A DNA stretch of 7,171 nucleotides, taken from assembly GCF_938045225.1 (NCBI RefSeq), contig NZ_CALINL010000197.1, forward strand, positions 1 to 7,171. Direction: 5' to 3'. The notes under the pieces are model-generated. The model was not told where the DNA came from. It made no database searches and was given only the letters and a program-made list of their open reading frames with translations. The position numbers and the translations under genes were made by a program. Position 1 is the stretch's first letter. The number at the start of each line of letters is the position of its first letter. Origin of the DNA: an uncultured Campylobacter sp. (GTDB lineage Bacteria; Campylobacterota; Campylobacteria; Campylobacterales; Campylobacteraceae). Shown piece by piece: positions 1 to 5,304 of this stretch.

Positions 1-929
1 TGGGCTTTCACCGTGCAGGAGTCGTGCAGTACGTGCGCCCGGAGATCATCGGGCTTATTTTGGGCGGCTTTTTAGCTAGCGTGCTTTGGACGAAAGAGTT
101 TAGCGCGACTACGGGTTCGTCGCCTTTCGTGCGCTTTTTTCTCGGATTTTTCGCGATGATCGGTTGCCTCGTGTTTTTAGGCTGCCCGTGGAGAGCGTTT
201 TTGCGTCTTGGCGGCGGAGATATGACGGCGATTGCAGGAGTCGTCGGTATTTTTGCGGGCGTTTGCGCGGGCGTATTTTTCAAAAAGCTCGGCTACGGCC
301 TCACGCACGAGACTAAAACTCAGGCCGCGATAGGCGTTTTGCCGACGGTTATGGGTATTTTGCTGCTTGCTGCGCTGGCTCTTGGGCTAAAGCTCGGCGA
401 AAACGGCGCTCTTTTTAGCTCCGCAAAAGGCCCGGGCTCCATGCACGCTCCGATCCTGATCTCGCTTGGCTTTAGTATCGTCGTGGGCGCGCTAATGCAC
501 AAAAGCAAATTTTGCAGCGTCGGGGCGTTTGGCAGGCTTTTTAAAGGTGACTTCTCGATGTTTACGGGCATTATCAGTATCGTCGTTTTTGCCAGCATCG
601 TAAATTTAGCGCTCGGGCAGTATAAATTCGGCTTTGAAGGCCAGCCTATCGCACACAACGACGTAGTTTGGAACTTCCTTAGTATGATGCTGGCCGGGCT
701 TTGCTTTAGCCTGAGCGAAGGCTGCCCCGGCAAGCATCTCGTGCAAATGGGCACGGGAAATCTAAGCTCGGTTATATTCGTCATCGGTATGGCGGCGGGC
801 GCGGCCGTAGCGCATAACTTCTTGCTTGCCAGCTCTCCGAGCGCCATAACGGCAGCGGCTCCGTGGGCGGTAGCGATGGGGTTTGTTTTTGCGGTTTATG
901 TGGGATTTTTCCATAAAAAAGCCGCTTGA
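1..929 (+). CDS. yedE: YedE/FdhT family selenium-metabolism membrane protein (5'-truncated by the window edge)
   Basis: The product is a polytopic inner-membrane protein of the YeeE/YedE family, in the branch linked to selenium metabolism; the C. jejuni member is called FdhT and is needed for formate dehydrogenase activity. The reading frame is already open at base 3 (G-F-H-R-A-G-V-V-Q-Y-V-R-P-E) and this stretch resembles the family before any start codon. The gene therefore begins upstream, and the GTG at 24 is not the true start. About 309 residues are visible, against roughly 340-400 for full-length relatives. Hydrophobic segments alternate with short loops. Conserved cysteines lie in FLGCPWR (Cys codon at 183), SKFCSVGAFGR (513) and SEGCPGKH (723); such cysteines are thought to handle sulfur or selenium species. 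Transport of a selenium compound is proposed for the family but not shown by the sequence. Its usual partner yedF is about 3.8 kb away in this window. Confidence 0.9.
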   Translation, partial: GFHRAGVVQYVRPEIIGLILGGFLASVLWTKEFSATTGSSPFVRFFLGFFAMIGCLVFLGCPWRAFLRLGGGDMTAIAGVVGIFAGVCAGVFFKKLGYGLTHETKTQAAIGVLPTVMGILLLAALALGLKLGENGALFSSAKGPGSMHAPILISLGFSIVVGALMHKSKFCSVGAFGRLFKGDFSMFTGIISIVVFASIVNLALGQYKFGFEGQPIAHNDVVWNFLSMMLAGLCFSLSEGCPGKHLVQMGTGNLSSVIFVIGMAAGAAVAHNFLLASSPSAITAAAPWAVAMGFVFAVYVGFFHKKAA

Positions 930-954
930 TTCCCCATAAACGACGGATTTCAAG

Positions 955-1023
955 CTTTAAAATTTTAAACCCGTTTCGGTTACGTATTTCATATACGCGC
1001 CCTAACGGGTTAAAATTTTAAAG
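955..1023. repeat. Long imperfect inverted repeat with a nested inner hairpin, 3' of yedE
   Basis: The left arm 955-975 (21 bases) and right arm 1004-1023 (20 bases) are reverse complements apart from one extra T in the left arm. The 28-base spacer holds a second inverted repeat (CGTAT, then TTCAT, then ATACG). The arms are AT-rich with a CCCGTT/AACGGG core next to the loop. It starts 25 bases after the yedE stop and could end or stabilise that transcript. There is no clean U-run after it, so an intrinsic terminator is not certain. Confidence 0.6.
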
Positions 1024-1181
1024 TTAAACTACGCCTATTCTGTCTGGAATATTTGTCGTATATCTTGCTGAATTTATAAATTTGACATTTTCGCGGCGCG
1101 GGTCTCGGCGAGCGAAAGACGTAAATTTAACTTATATAAAAAGCGAGCTTGAATTTGACAAATTTGATGGCGGCTAAGAGT

Positions 1182-1212
1182 AAAAAGCAGGCTAAAACAT
1201 AACCTAGCCTGC
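1182..1212 (-). terminator. Intrinsic terminator of the moaD-moaE operon
   Basis: Read on the minus strand, this is an 8-bp perfect stem (GCAGGCTA/TAGCCTGC, 1205-1212 with 1187-1194) with a 10-base loop, followed directly by five U residues (1186-1182). It lies about 70 bases beyond the moaE stop and is oriented to stop moaDE transcription before it runs into yedE. Confidence 0.75.
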
Positions 1213-1250
1213 AAGAAATAAATCTTTTATCTAAAAAGTAGTCAAATTTG

Positions 1251-1274
1251 CTCGGCTCGTATACCAAAGCCGAG
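1251..1274. repeat. Short hairpin just downstream of moaE
   Basis: CTCGGCT (1251-1257) and AGCCGAG (1268-1274) form a 7-bp perfect inverted repeat with a 10-base loop, about 10 bases after the moaE stop on the minus strand. No U-run follows on either strand, so it is more likely a 3'-end structure of the moaDE message than the terminator itself. Confidence 0.45.
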
Positions 1275-1284
1275 TCAAGTAAAT

Positions 1285-1719
1285 TTAGCCTAAAAGCCCC
1301 GCCCCTTTTATCGCTTGGCTGCGCTCTTTTGCGTAGATGCGTTCGCCTCCGACGACGTCGTATTTCCAGATCGGTGCATTAGCCTTAAAGTCCTCTACGA
1401 ACTCGTTTATTAGCCGCAAGGCGACCTTTCTTTGCGGGCTTACCACGCCTGCGACGTAGGAGCTCTCGTGCACCGGCACGTCTCCGCGAGAATGTGCAAA
1501 AAGCACGTATGCACCCAGATCCTTTGCCTTTTGCTCCCAGCCCGCTAGCCATTTACGCAGGATCGGCTCGTAGATATCAAAGCTAAGCGCGCTGATGCCG
1601 CCTTCCTCGCGCACGATGCCCGTAAACGTGATGAGAGCGCCGCAGTTTTTGTCCTTGAACTCATCGTACCAAGCGTTCGTGATCGCTTTAGCGTCTAGGC
1701 TTCCTTCAAAAATCTGCAT
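1285..1719 (-). CDS. moaE: Molybdopterin synthase catalytic (large) subunit MoaE
   Basis: MoaE converts cyclic pyranopterin monophosphate to molybdopterin, taking sulfur from the thiocarboxylated tail of MoaD. The 144-residue product is of normal size for the family. It shows GALITFTGIVRE near the N-terminus, FDIYEPI, the HSRGDVPVHESS block, and FKANAPIWKYD. The two lysines of the last block, seven residues apart (K112 and K119), match the spacing of the two catalytic lysines of E. coli MoaE. I place the start at the ATG at 1719-1717, one base after the moaD stop. A GTG at 1731 would add only four residues inside the end of moaD. The near-contact of the genes suggests translational coupling. 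The pterin made here is needed by molybdo/tungsto-enzymes such as formate dehydrogenase, whose membrane subunit is encoded nearby. Confidence 0.95.
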   Translation of the reverse strand: MQIFEGSLDAKAITNAWYDEFKDKNCGALITFTGIVREEGGISALSFDIYEPILRKWLAGWEQKAKDLGAYVLFAHSRGDVPVHESSYVAGVVSPQRKVALRLINEFVEDFKANAPIWKYDVVGGERIYAKERSQAIKGAGLLG

Positions 1720-1720
1720 A

Positions 1721-1942
1721 TTAGCCCCCACAAACCGGCGGTAAAATGGAAATTTTATCCCCGTCTTTTAGCGGCGCGTCAAGAGAGCTTGCGATCTCGT
1801 CGTTTACGGCGACGGCGCAGATTTTTAGCCACTCGTCGAGCTCTGCGTATTCGCCTAGTTTTTCTTTTACTTCGCTTAAATTTGCCGCTTCCAGCTTTAA
1901 ATTATTCATCTTTATCGGGCCCAAAAACTCGATTTCTACCAT
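1721..1942 (-). CDS. moaD: Molybdopterin synthase sulfur-carrier (small) subunit MoaD
   Basis: MoaD is a ubiquitin-fold sulfur carrier. Its C-terminal glycine is adenylated and thiocarboxylated and then docks into MoaE to deliver sulfur to the pterin. The protein is 73 residues, slightly short for MoaD (about 80), and ends in PPVCGG, so the required terminal Gly-Gly is present. The DGDKISILPPV stretch before it is typical of the last strand of the fold. The cysteine directly before Gly-Gly is unusual to my eye but need not matter. The start is the ATG at 1942-1940, preceded by a modest AAAGGCG ribosome-binding site. It is the first gene of the two-gene operon moaD-moaE, read divergently from nspC. 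The activating enzyme MoeB/ThiF is not in the window. Confidence 0.93.
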   Translation of the reverse strand: MVEIEFLGPIKMNNLKLEAANLSEVKEKLGEYAELDEWLKICAVAVNDEIASSLDAPLKDGDKISILPPVCGG

Positions 1943-1974
1943 AAATTCGCCTTTGAAATTAAATTTTTTTCTTG

Positions 1975-1980
1975 ATTTTA
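1975..1980 (-). promoter_or_regulatory. Candidate -10 box for moaD-moaE
   Basis: Read on the minus strand, TAAAAT follows a T-rich tract, the form epsilonproteobacterial sigma-70 promoters usually take, and lies about 32 bases before the moaD ATG. There is no clear -35 box, as is common in the group. Assigned by eye only. Confidence 0.35.
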
Positions 1981-1998
1981 CTTAAAAAAATATTTAGA

Positions 1999-2004
1999 TA
2001 TACT
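1999..2004 (+). promoter_or_regulatory. Candidate -10 box for nspC
   Basis: TATACT (in TAGATATACTT) lies 29 bases before the nspC ATG and follows the A/T-rich run shared with the divergent moaD side. The 91-base moaD-nspC interval therefore seems to hold back-to-back promoters. No convincing -35 box is seen at normal spacing. Confidence 0.4.
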
Positions 2005-2033
2005 TACGCCAAATTTTAAACGAAAGAGCCGTA

Positions 2034-3173
2034 ATGAACGAAATATTAAGCAAAATAAAAACGCCCGCCTACGTCTGCGAGGAGGCCAAGGTGCGCGGGA
2101 ATCTCGAAATTTTAAAACGTGTCAAGGTTGAGAGCGGCGCGAAGGTGCTAGTCGCCCTAAAAGGCTTTGCATTTAGCGGCGTGATGGGGCTTGTCGGCGA
2201 ATATCTAGACGGCGCGACATGCAGCGGCCTGCACGAGGCTAAATTTGCCGCAAAATACGCTCGAGGCGAGATCCACACGTATTCTCCGGCATTTAAAGAC
2301 GAGGACATAGATGAGGTGCTAGCGCTCTCAAAACACGTGGTTTTTAACTCGTTTGCGCAGTGGACGAAATTTAAGCAAAAAGCCCTAGCTGCGGGCGTTA
2401 CCTGCGGCCTTCGCGTAAATCCCGAGCTCTCCGTCGCGCCGACTGACGCTTATAACCCGTGCGGTCGCTATAGCCGCCTAGGCATCACTCGCGCAAATTT
2501 TGACGCAGACGCGCTTGGTGGCATTACGGGGCTGCATTTTCACGCGCTTTGCGAGGAGAGCGCGCAGAGTCTGGAGACCGTATTGATGGCGTTTGAGGAG
2601 AAATTCGGCGAGTTTATCCCGCGCATGAAGTGGGTAAATTTCGGCGGCGGACATCACGTGACAAAAGAGGGCTACGACGTGGATCTGCTCATAAATTTGA
2701 TCAAAAACTTCCGCGCAAAATACGGCGTCGAGGTCTACATAGAGCCCGGCGAAGCGGTGGGCTGGCAGACGGGATTTTTGGCTGCTTCGGTGCTTGATTT
2801 CGTACAAAACGAAAAAACCATAGCCATCCTAGACGTCTCGGCCGAGGCGCATATGCCTGACACCGTGCTGATGCCCTACCGACCGGCGGTGCGAGGCGAG
2901 AGCAAGGGCGGTAAATTTAGCTACCGTTTCGGCGGAAATACCTGTCTAGCAGGCGATATCGTGGGACTTGACGCGGGCGAACCGGAGTATAAATTTGACG
3001 CGCCGCTAAGCGTGGGCGATAAGGTGATATTTGAGGATCAGATCCACTATACGATCGTGAAAAACACGACCTTTAACGGTATAAAGTTGCCCGATTTACT
3101 CCTTTTAAAAGAAAACGGCGAGCTTGTAACCGTGCGGGAATTTGGCTTTGAAGAGTACGAGAGGCGAAACTAA
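2034..3173 (+). CDS. nspC: Carboxynorspermidine/carboxyspermidine decarboxylase NspC
   Basis: NspC is a PLP-dependent fold-III decarboxylase of the alanine racemase/ornithine decarboxylase type. It removes CO2 from carboxyspermidine or carboxynorspermidine, the last step of the alternative polyamine route that Campylobacter uses to make spermidine. The 379-residue protein is full length. Visible landmarks are VALKGFAF with the PLP Schiff-base lysine K43, GLHFHALCE (about 166-174), the phosphate-binding NFGGGHH (202-208), EPGEAVGWQTG (237-247), and GNTCLAGD with the catalytic cysteine C304. The ATG at 2034 is chosen because the N-terminus (SKIKTPAYVCEE) fits the family; the ribosome-binding site is weak. 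Its partner, carboxy(nor)spermidine dehydrogenase, is not in the window. It appears to be a single-gene unit unrelated in function to the selenium and molybdenum genes around it. Confidence 0.95.
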   Translation: MNEILSKIKTPAYVCEEAKVRGNLEILKRVKVESGAKVLVALKGFAFSGVMGLVGEYLDGATCSGLHEAKFAAKYARGEIHTYSPAFKDEDIDEVLALSKHVVFNSFAQWTKFKQKALAAGVTCGLRVNPELSVAPTDAYNPCGRYSRLGITRANFDADALGGITGLHFHALCEESAQSLETVLMAFEEKFGEFIPRMKWVNFGGGHHVTKEGYDVDLLINLIKNFRAKYGVEVYIEPGEAVGWQTGFLAASVLDFVQNEKTIAILDVSAEAHMPDTVLMPYRPAVRGESKGGKFSYRFGGNTCLAGDIVGLDAGEPEYKFDAPLSVGDKVIFEDQIHYTIVKNTTFNGIKLPDLLLLKENGELVTVREFGFEEYERRN

Positions 3174-3465
3174 ATTTGCCTCCTGAAACTGCGCCTTTTA
3201 GGGTGTAAATTTGATATTTTGAGGCGTCGTTCGGGGTGCAAATTTAACCAAATTTTGCGGCGATCTTTTATTTGGCTTGCGCCTCGCGTGAGGGCTTGCT
3301 AAACCTGCACCTTTTTAGCGCCAAAATTAAAAGTCGGATTATTGCTTGCCGAATTTGTCGCAAATTTAATCCCAAACGAAGTTAAATTTAAGATAAATAA
3401 AATCTAGCTTATATAAATGAATTAATATAGCGGATTATAAATTTGACCCCGATTTTGATAAAAAT
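3174..3465. other. Non-coding stretch between nspC and the fdhC promoter region
   Basis: I see no supportable gene here on either strand. The stretch contains several genus-typical CAAATTT/TAAATTT strings, a short hairpin around 3282-3293 (CCTC, GCGT loop, GAGG), and two copies of GGCTTGC flanking it (about 3274-3280 and 3293-3299). No clear intrinsic terminator for nspC was found. No fragment resembled a decayed gene I could recognise. Confidence 0.5.
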
Positions 3466-3501
3466 GCGCCTTAACCGCCTAAAAAAGCGGTGTTTCGGCG
3501 C
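3466..3501. repeat. Nested inverted repeat just upstream of the fdhC promoter
   Basis: The outer arms GCGCC (3466-3470) and GGCGC (3497-3501) enclose inner arms ACCGC (3474-3478) and GCGGT (3487-3491) around an A-rich 8-base loop. This forms one stem with an asymmetric internal loop. It ends about six bases before the candidate -35 box of fdhC. Either a protein-binding palindrome or an RNA hairpin (end of upstream readthrough) is possible. No U-run follows. Confidence 0.45.
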
Positions 3502-3506
3502 TAAGC

Positions 3507-3533
3507 TTGCATTACGTTATTTTTTGATATAAT
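3507..3533 (+). promoter_or_regulatory. Promoter for fdhC
   Basis: A perfect TATAAT (3528-3533) follows a T-rich tract (TTATTTTTTGA), the typical epsilonproteobacterial sigma-70 pattern. TTGCAT at 3507-3512 is a possible, slightly close -35 box (15-base gap). The start of transcription would be near 3540, giving a leader of about 80 bases before the fdhC ATG. Confidence 0.65.
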
Positions 3534-3622
3534 TTCATGAAAATCCGCAAAATTTAGCCTTTGGCTGGATGCCGACCACGACGAGCTTTTTAAGGCGGAA
3601 AACAAAACCAAAGGGAGATAGC

Positions 3623-4570
3623 ATGACGAGAATTTTTAGTTTGCTTTCGGTTTTCGCCTGTTGGGCCTTCGCTATCGAGGCGAGTCCTAGCACGAACCAA
3701 TACCAGAGCAATATCTGGGCTGCTGGTAGAATCGAGAACATTAAGCCTTACGAAGACGGTTTGGGGCCGATTTTCACGTTCATTCAGGGCAACGACTACT
3801 TCGCGATAGCGGCTTTGTCGCTTATTTTGGCTGTTATCGGCGCGTTCGTTCTGCACTTTTTGATCATCGGACCGAAACACTTCAGCCACGACGGCAAAAA
3901 AGTCTATGCGTTTAATATGATAGAGCGCGTATCTCACGGCGCTGCGGCAATCGCATGGATAGTGCTCATACCGACCGGCGTCATCATGATGTGGGGCGCA
4001 GAGCTTGGCGGAGGCGCGTTTGTTAGATTTTGCAAAGACATCCACGGGTTAGCTACTATTTTATTTGCCGTTTCGGTACCTCCGATGTTGATAGCTTGGA
4101 CCGTGAGGATGCTGCCTGCGGTTTATGATATCAGATGGATGATGATCATCGGCGGATATCTATCAAAGGTTAAACGTCCAGTACCTGCGGGCAAATTTAA
4201 TGCCGGTCAAAAGGCGTGGTACTGGGTAGCGATCCCTGGCGGTATCGTGATGATACTAACGGGTGCTGCGATGTTCTTCCTTGACTTTAGAGCTCCAGAC
4301 GTTGCGAGCTGGCTTGGCGTATCTCAGATTGAAGTTTTAAGAGCTTCTGCACTAGTTCATAACGTTCTTGGTATCGTTTGCGCAGTATTTTTCCTAGTAC
4401 ACATCTACATGGCGGCTATCGCGATACACGGCGCTATCTGGTCGATGATAACTGGCTACAAAGAAGAAGAAGAGGTTTACGTGCTTCACCACTACTGGTA
4501 CCAAGAGCTAATCTCTAAAAACAAAATCCCCGTATCTGAATACGAAAAAACTTATCCAAAATTAAAATAA
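3623..4570 (+). CDS. fdhC: Formate dehydrogenase cytochrome b (gamma) subunit FdhC
   Basis: This is the membrane anchor of respiratory formate dehydrogenase. It carries two haems b and passes electrons from the FdhA/FdhB subunits to the quinone pool. The 315-residue protein starts with a signal-like segment (MTRIFSLLSVFACWAFA), then a soluble stretch to about 58. Membrane spans lie near 59-82, 105-125, 141-161, 200-221 and 244-264. Likely haem ligands are H105, H141, H246 and H260; the last pair is 14 apart, as H155/H169 in E. coli FdnI. The ATG at 3623 is chosen for its strong AAGGGAG ribosome-binding site five bases upstream and for the signal segment. An in-frame upstream start at 3569 would add 18 non-family residues. 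The gene has its own promoter and is closed by tandem terminators, with fdhA and fdhB not adjacent, which is unusual for this subunit. Confidence 0.93.
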   Translation: MTRIFSLLSVFACWAFAIEASPSTNQYQSNIWAAGRIENIKPYEDGLGPIFTFIQGNDYFAIAALSLILAVIGAFVLHFLIIGPKHFSHDGKKVYAFNMIERVSHGAAAIAWIVLIPTGVIMMWGAELGGGAFVRFCKDIHGLATILFAVSVPPMLIAWTVRMLPAVYDIRWMMIIGGYLSKVKRPVPAGKFNAGQKAWYWVAIPGGIVMILTGAAMFFLDFRAPDVASWLGVSQIEVLRASALVHNVLGIVCAVFFLVHIYMAAIAIHGAIWSMITGYKEEEEVYVLHHYWYQELISKNKIPVSEYEKTYPKLK

Positions 4571-4571
4571 T

Positions 4572-4599
4572 AAAAAAGGAGAAATCTTTCTCCTTTTTT
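4572..4599 (+). terminator. Intrinsic terminator of fdhC (likely bidirectional)
   Basis: Perfect complementary arms of 13 bases (4572-4584 and 4587-4599) have the core GGAGAAA/TTTCTCC, an A-run in front and a U-run of six behind. It begins two bases after the fdhC stop. The A-run before the stem means it could also work in the reverse direction. Confidence 0.9.
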
Positions 4600-4604
4600 G
4601 CTTC

Positions 4605-4631
4605 AGAGGCGAGCCTGCAAGCCTCTTTTTT
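4605..4631 (+). terminator. Second, tandem intrinsic terminator
   Basis: AGAGGC (4605-4610) and GCCTCT (4621-4626) form a 6-bp stem with a 10-base loop, followed by five further U residues to 4631. Coming five bases after the first terminator, it should insulate yedF-selD from fdhC transcription. Confidence 0.75.
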
Positions 4632-4655
4632 ATACGAAATTTAAAATCTTTTAGA

Positions 4656-4661
4656 TAAAAT
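4656..4661 (+). promoter_or_regulatory. Candidate -10 box for yedF-selD
   Basis: TAAAAT within TTTTAGATAAAATT, preceded by T/A-rich sequence, fits the genus -10 pattern and lies between the tandem terminators and yedF. Transcription would start near 4668, giving a leader of about 40 bases. No clear -35 box is visible. Confidence 0.5.
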
Positions 4662-4671
4662 TCCCCCTAGA

Positions 4672-4684
4672 CTTCAGGTTGAAG
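4672..4684 (+). promoter_or_regulatory. Small leader hairpin with a GGU loop, upstream of yedF
   Basis: CTTCA (4672-4676) and TGAAG (4680-4684) are perfect arms around GGU, or four pairs around AGGUU. It would lie close to the 5' end of the predicted yedF-selD message, 12 bases before the AAGGA ribosome-binding site (4697-4701). A U-rich stem with a GU-containing loop recalls the apical part of bacterial SECIS hairpins bound by SelB. That link is speculative; it could simply be a 5'-end stabiliser. Confidence 0.4.
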
Positions 4685-4707
4685 AGTAATAAATTTAAGG
4701 AAAAATC

Positions 4708-5304
4708 ATGCAAATCGATTGTAGAAATTTGGCTTGCCCTGAGCCGGTTATCAGGACTAAAAACGCGCTTGAAGGCTTAAAAAGCGGCGAAAAGCTTGAG
4801 ATTTTAGTAAATTCCATCGCCCCAAAAGAAAACATCAGCCGCTTTTTAAAAAACCAAAACGTCGAATTTAGCGTAGAGCAAAACGGCGCCGAGACAAAAA
4901 TCACCGCCGTTAAAGGCGAATCCAAACTTGAGTTAACGAATTTTGACGAATTCGTCTGCGAAATCACGCCAAAGAACAAAAAAACGGTCGTTTATCTAAA
5001 CGAAGAATACGCCGGAAGCGGTGACGTGGGCGTTAGCTTGCTGTCTAAATTTTTAGGCGCGCTTTTGCAGGTAGAAAAACCGGAGTACGTCATTTGCGTA
5101 AATAACGCCGTAAAAATGACGACGAATCGCGCTCATCCGAGCTTTAAACCGCTTAAAGATTTAGAAGCTGCGGGCGTTAAAATTTTAAGCTGCGGCAGCT
5201 GCTTGGAGGCGTATAAACTCGTAAGCGACCTAAGCGTCGGAGAGATATCAAATGCCTATGAAATCATGCAAATTTTAACTACGCACGAGCAAATCAAACT
5301 ATGA
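4708..5304 (+). CDS. yedF: Selenium metabolism protein YedF (FdhU)
   Basis: YedF is a two-domain protein found almost only in genomes with selenium pathways; the C. jejuni member, FdhU, is needed for formate dehydrogenase activity. Its exact biochemical step is not settled. The 198-residue product has an N-terminal TusA/SirA-like domain with the sulfur/selenium-carrier motif CPEP (C10-P13, in NLACPEPVIRTKNAL). A C-terminal DsrE-like domain runs from about 92, with the conserved ILSCGSCLEAYKL (cysteines 162 and 165). C5 and C10 are close enough to act together. The ATG at 4708 follows AAGGA with a six-base gap. The last codon and stop overlap the selD start as ATGA (5301-5304), so the two are expected to be transcribed and translated together. 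Transfer of a reduced selenium species towards SelD is a reasonable but unproven role. Confidence 0.93.
   Translation: MQIDCRNLACPEPVIRTKNALEGLKSGEKLEILVNSIAPKENISRFLKNQNVEFSVEQNGAETKITAVKGESKLELTNFDEFVCEITPKNKKTVVYLNEEYAGSGDVGVSLLSKFLGALLQVEKPEYVICVNNAVKMTTNRAHPSFKPLKDLEAAGVKILSCGSCLEAYKLVSDLSVGEISNAYEIMQILTTHEQIKL

Noticed and set aside
320..847. Minus-strand ORF opposite yedE, and similar antisense ORFs opposite nspC, fdhC, moaD and selD
   Set aside because: Shadows of well-supported genes; no family resemblance, no ribosome-binding sites.
24..929. yedE starting at GTG 24
   Set aside because: The frame is open and family-like (FHRAGVVQYVRPE) from base 3, so the gene is truncated by the window rather than starting here.
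927..929. UGA at the end of yedE as a possible selenocysteine codon
   Set aside because: The frame after it soon meets a stop and shows no family-like sequence, and the homologous proteins end here.
1720..1731. GTG start for moaE at 1731
   Set aside because: It would start inside moaD and add only four residues; the ATG at 1719 gives the usual MoaE N-terminus.
930..3480. Recurrent CAAATTTG/TAAATTT strings as a possible repeat array or CRISPR
   Set aside because: Short, irregularly spaced and also present in coding regions; a general compositional habit of Campylobacter.
3537..3557. Six-codon leader ORF (MKIRKI) after the fdhC -10 box
   Set aside because: Its ATG lies only four bases after the TATAAT, before or at the likely transcription start, so it is probably not transcribed intact.
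3569..3622. N-terminal extension of fdhC by 18 residues
   Set aside because: The extension is highly basic and unlike the family; the ATG at 3623 has a strong ribosome-binding site and starts a signal-like segment.
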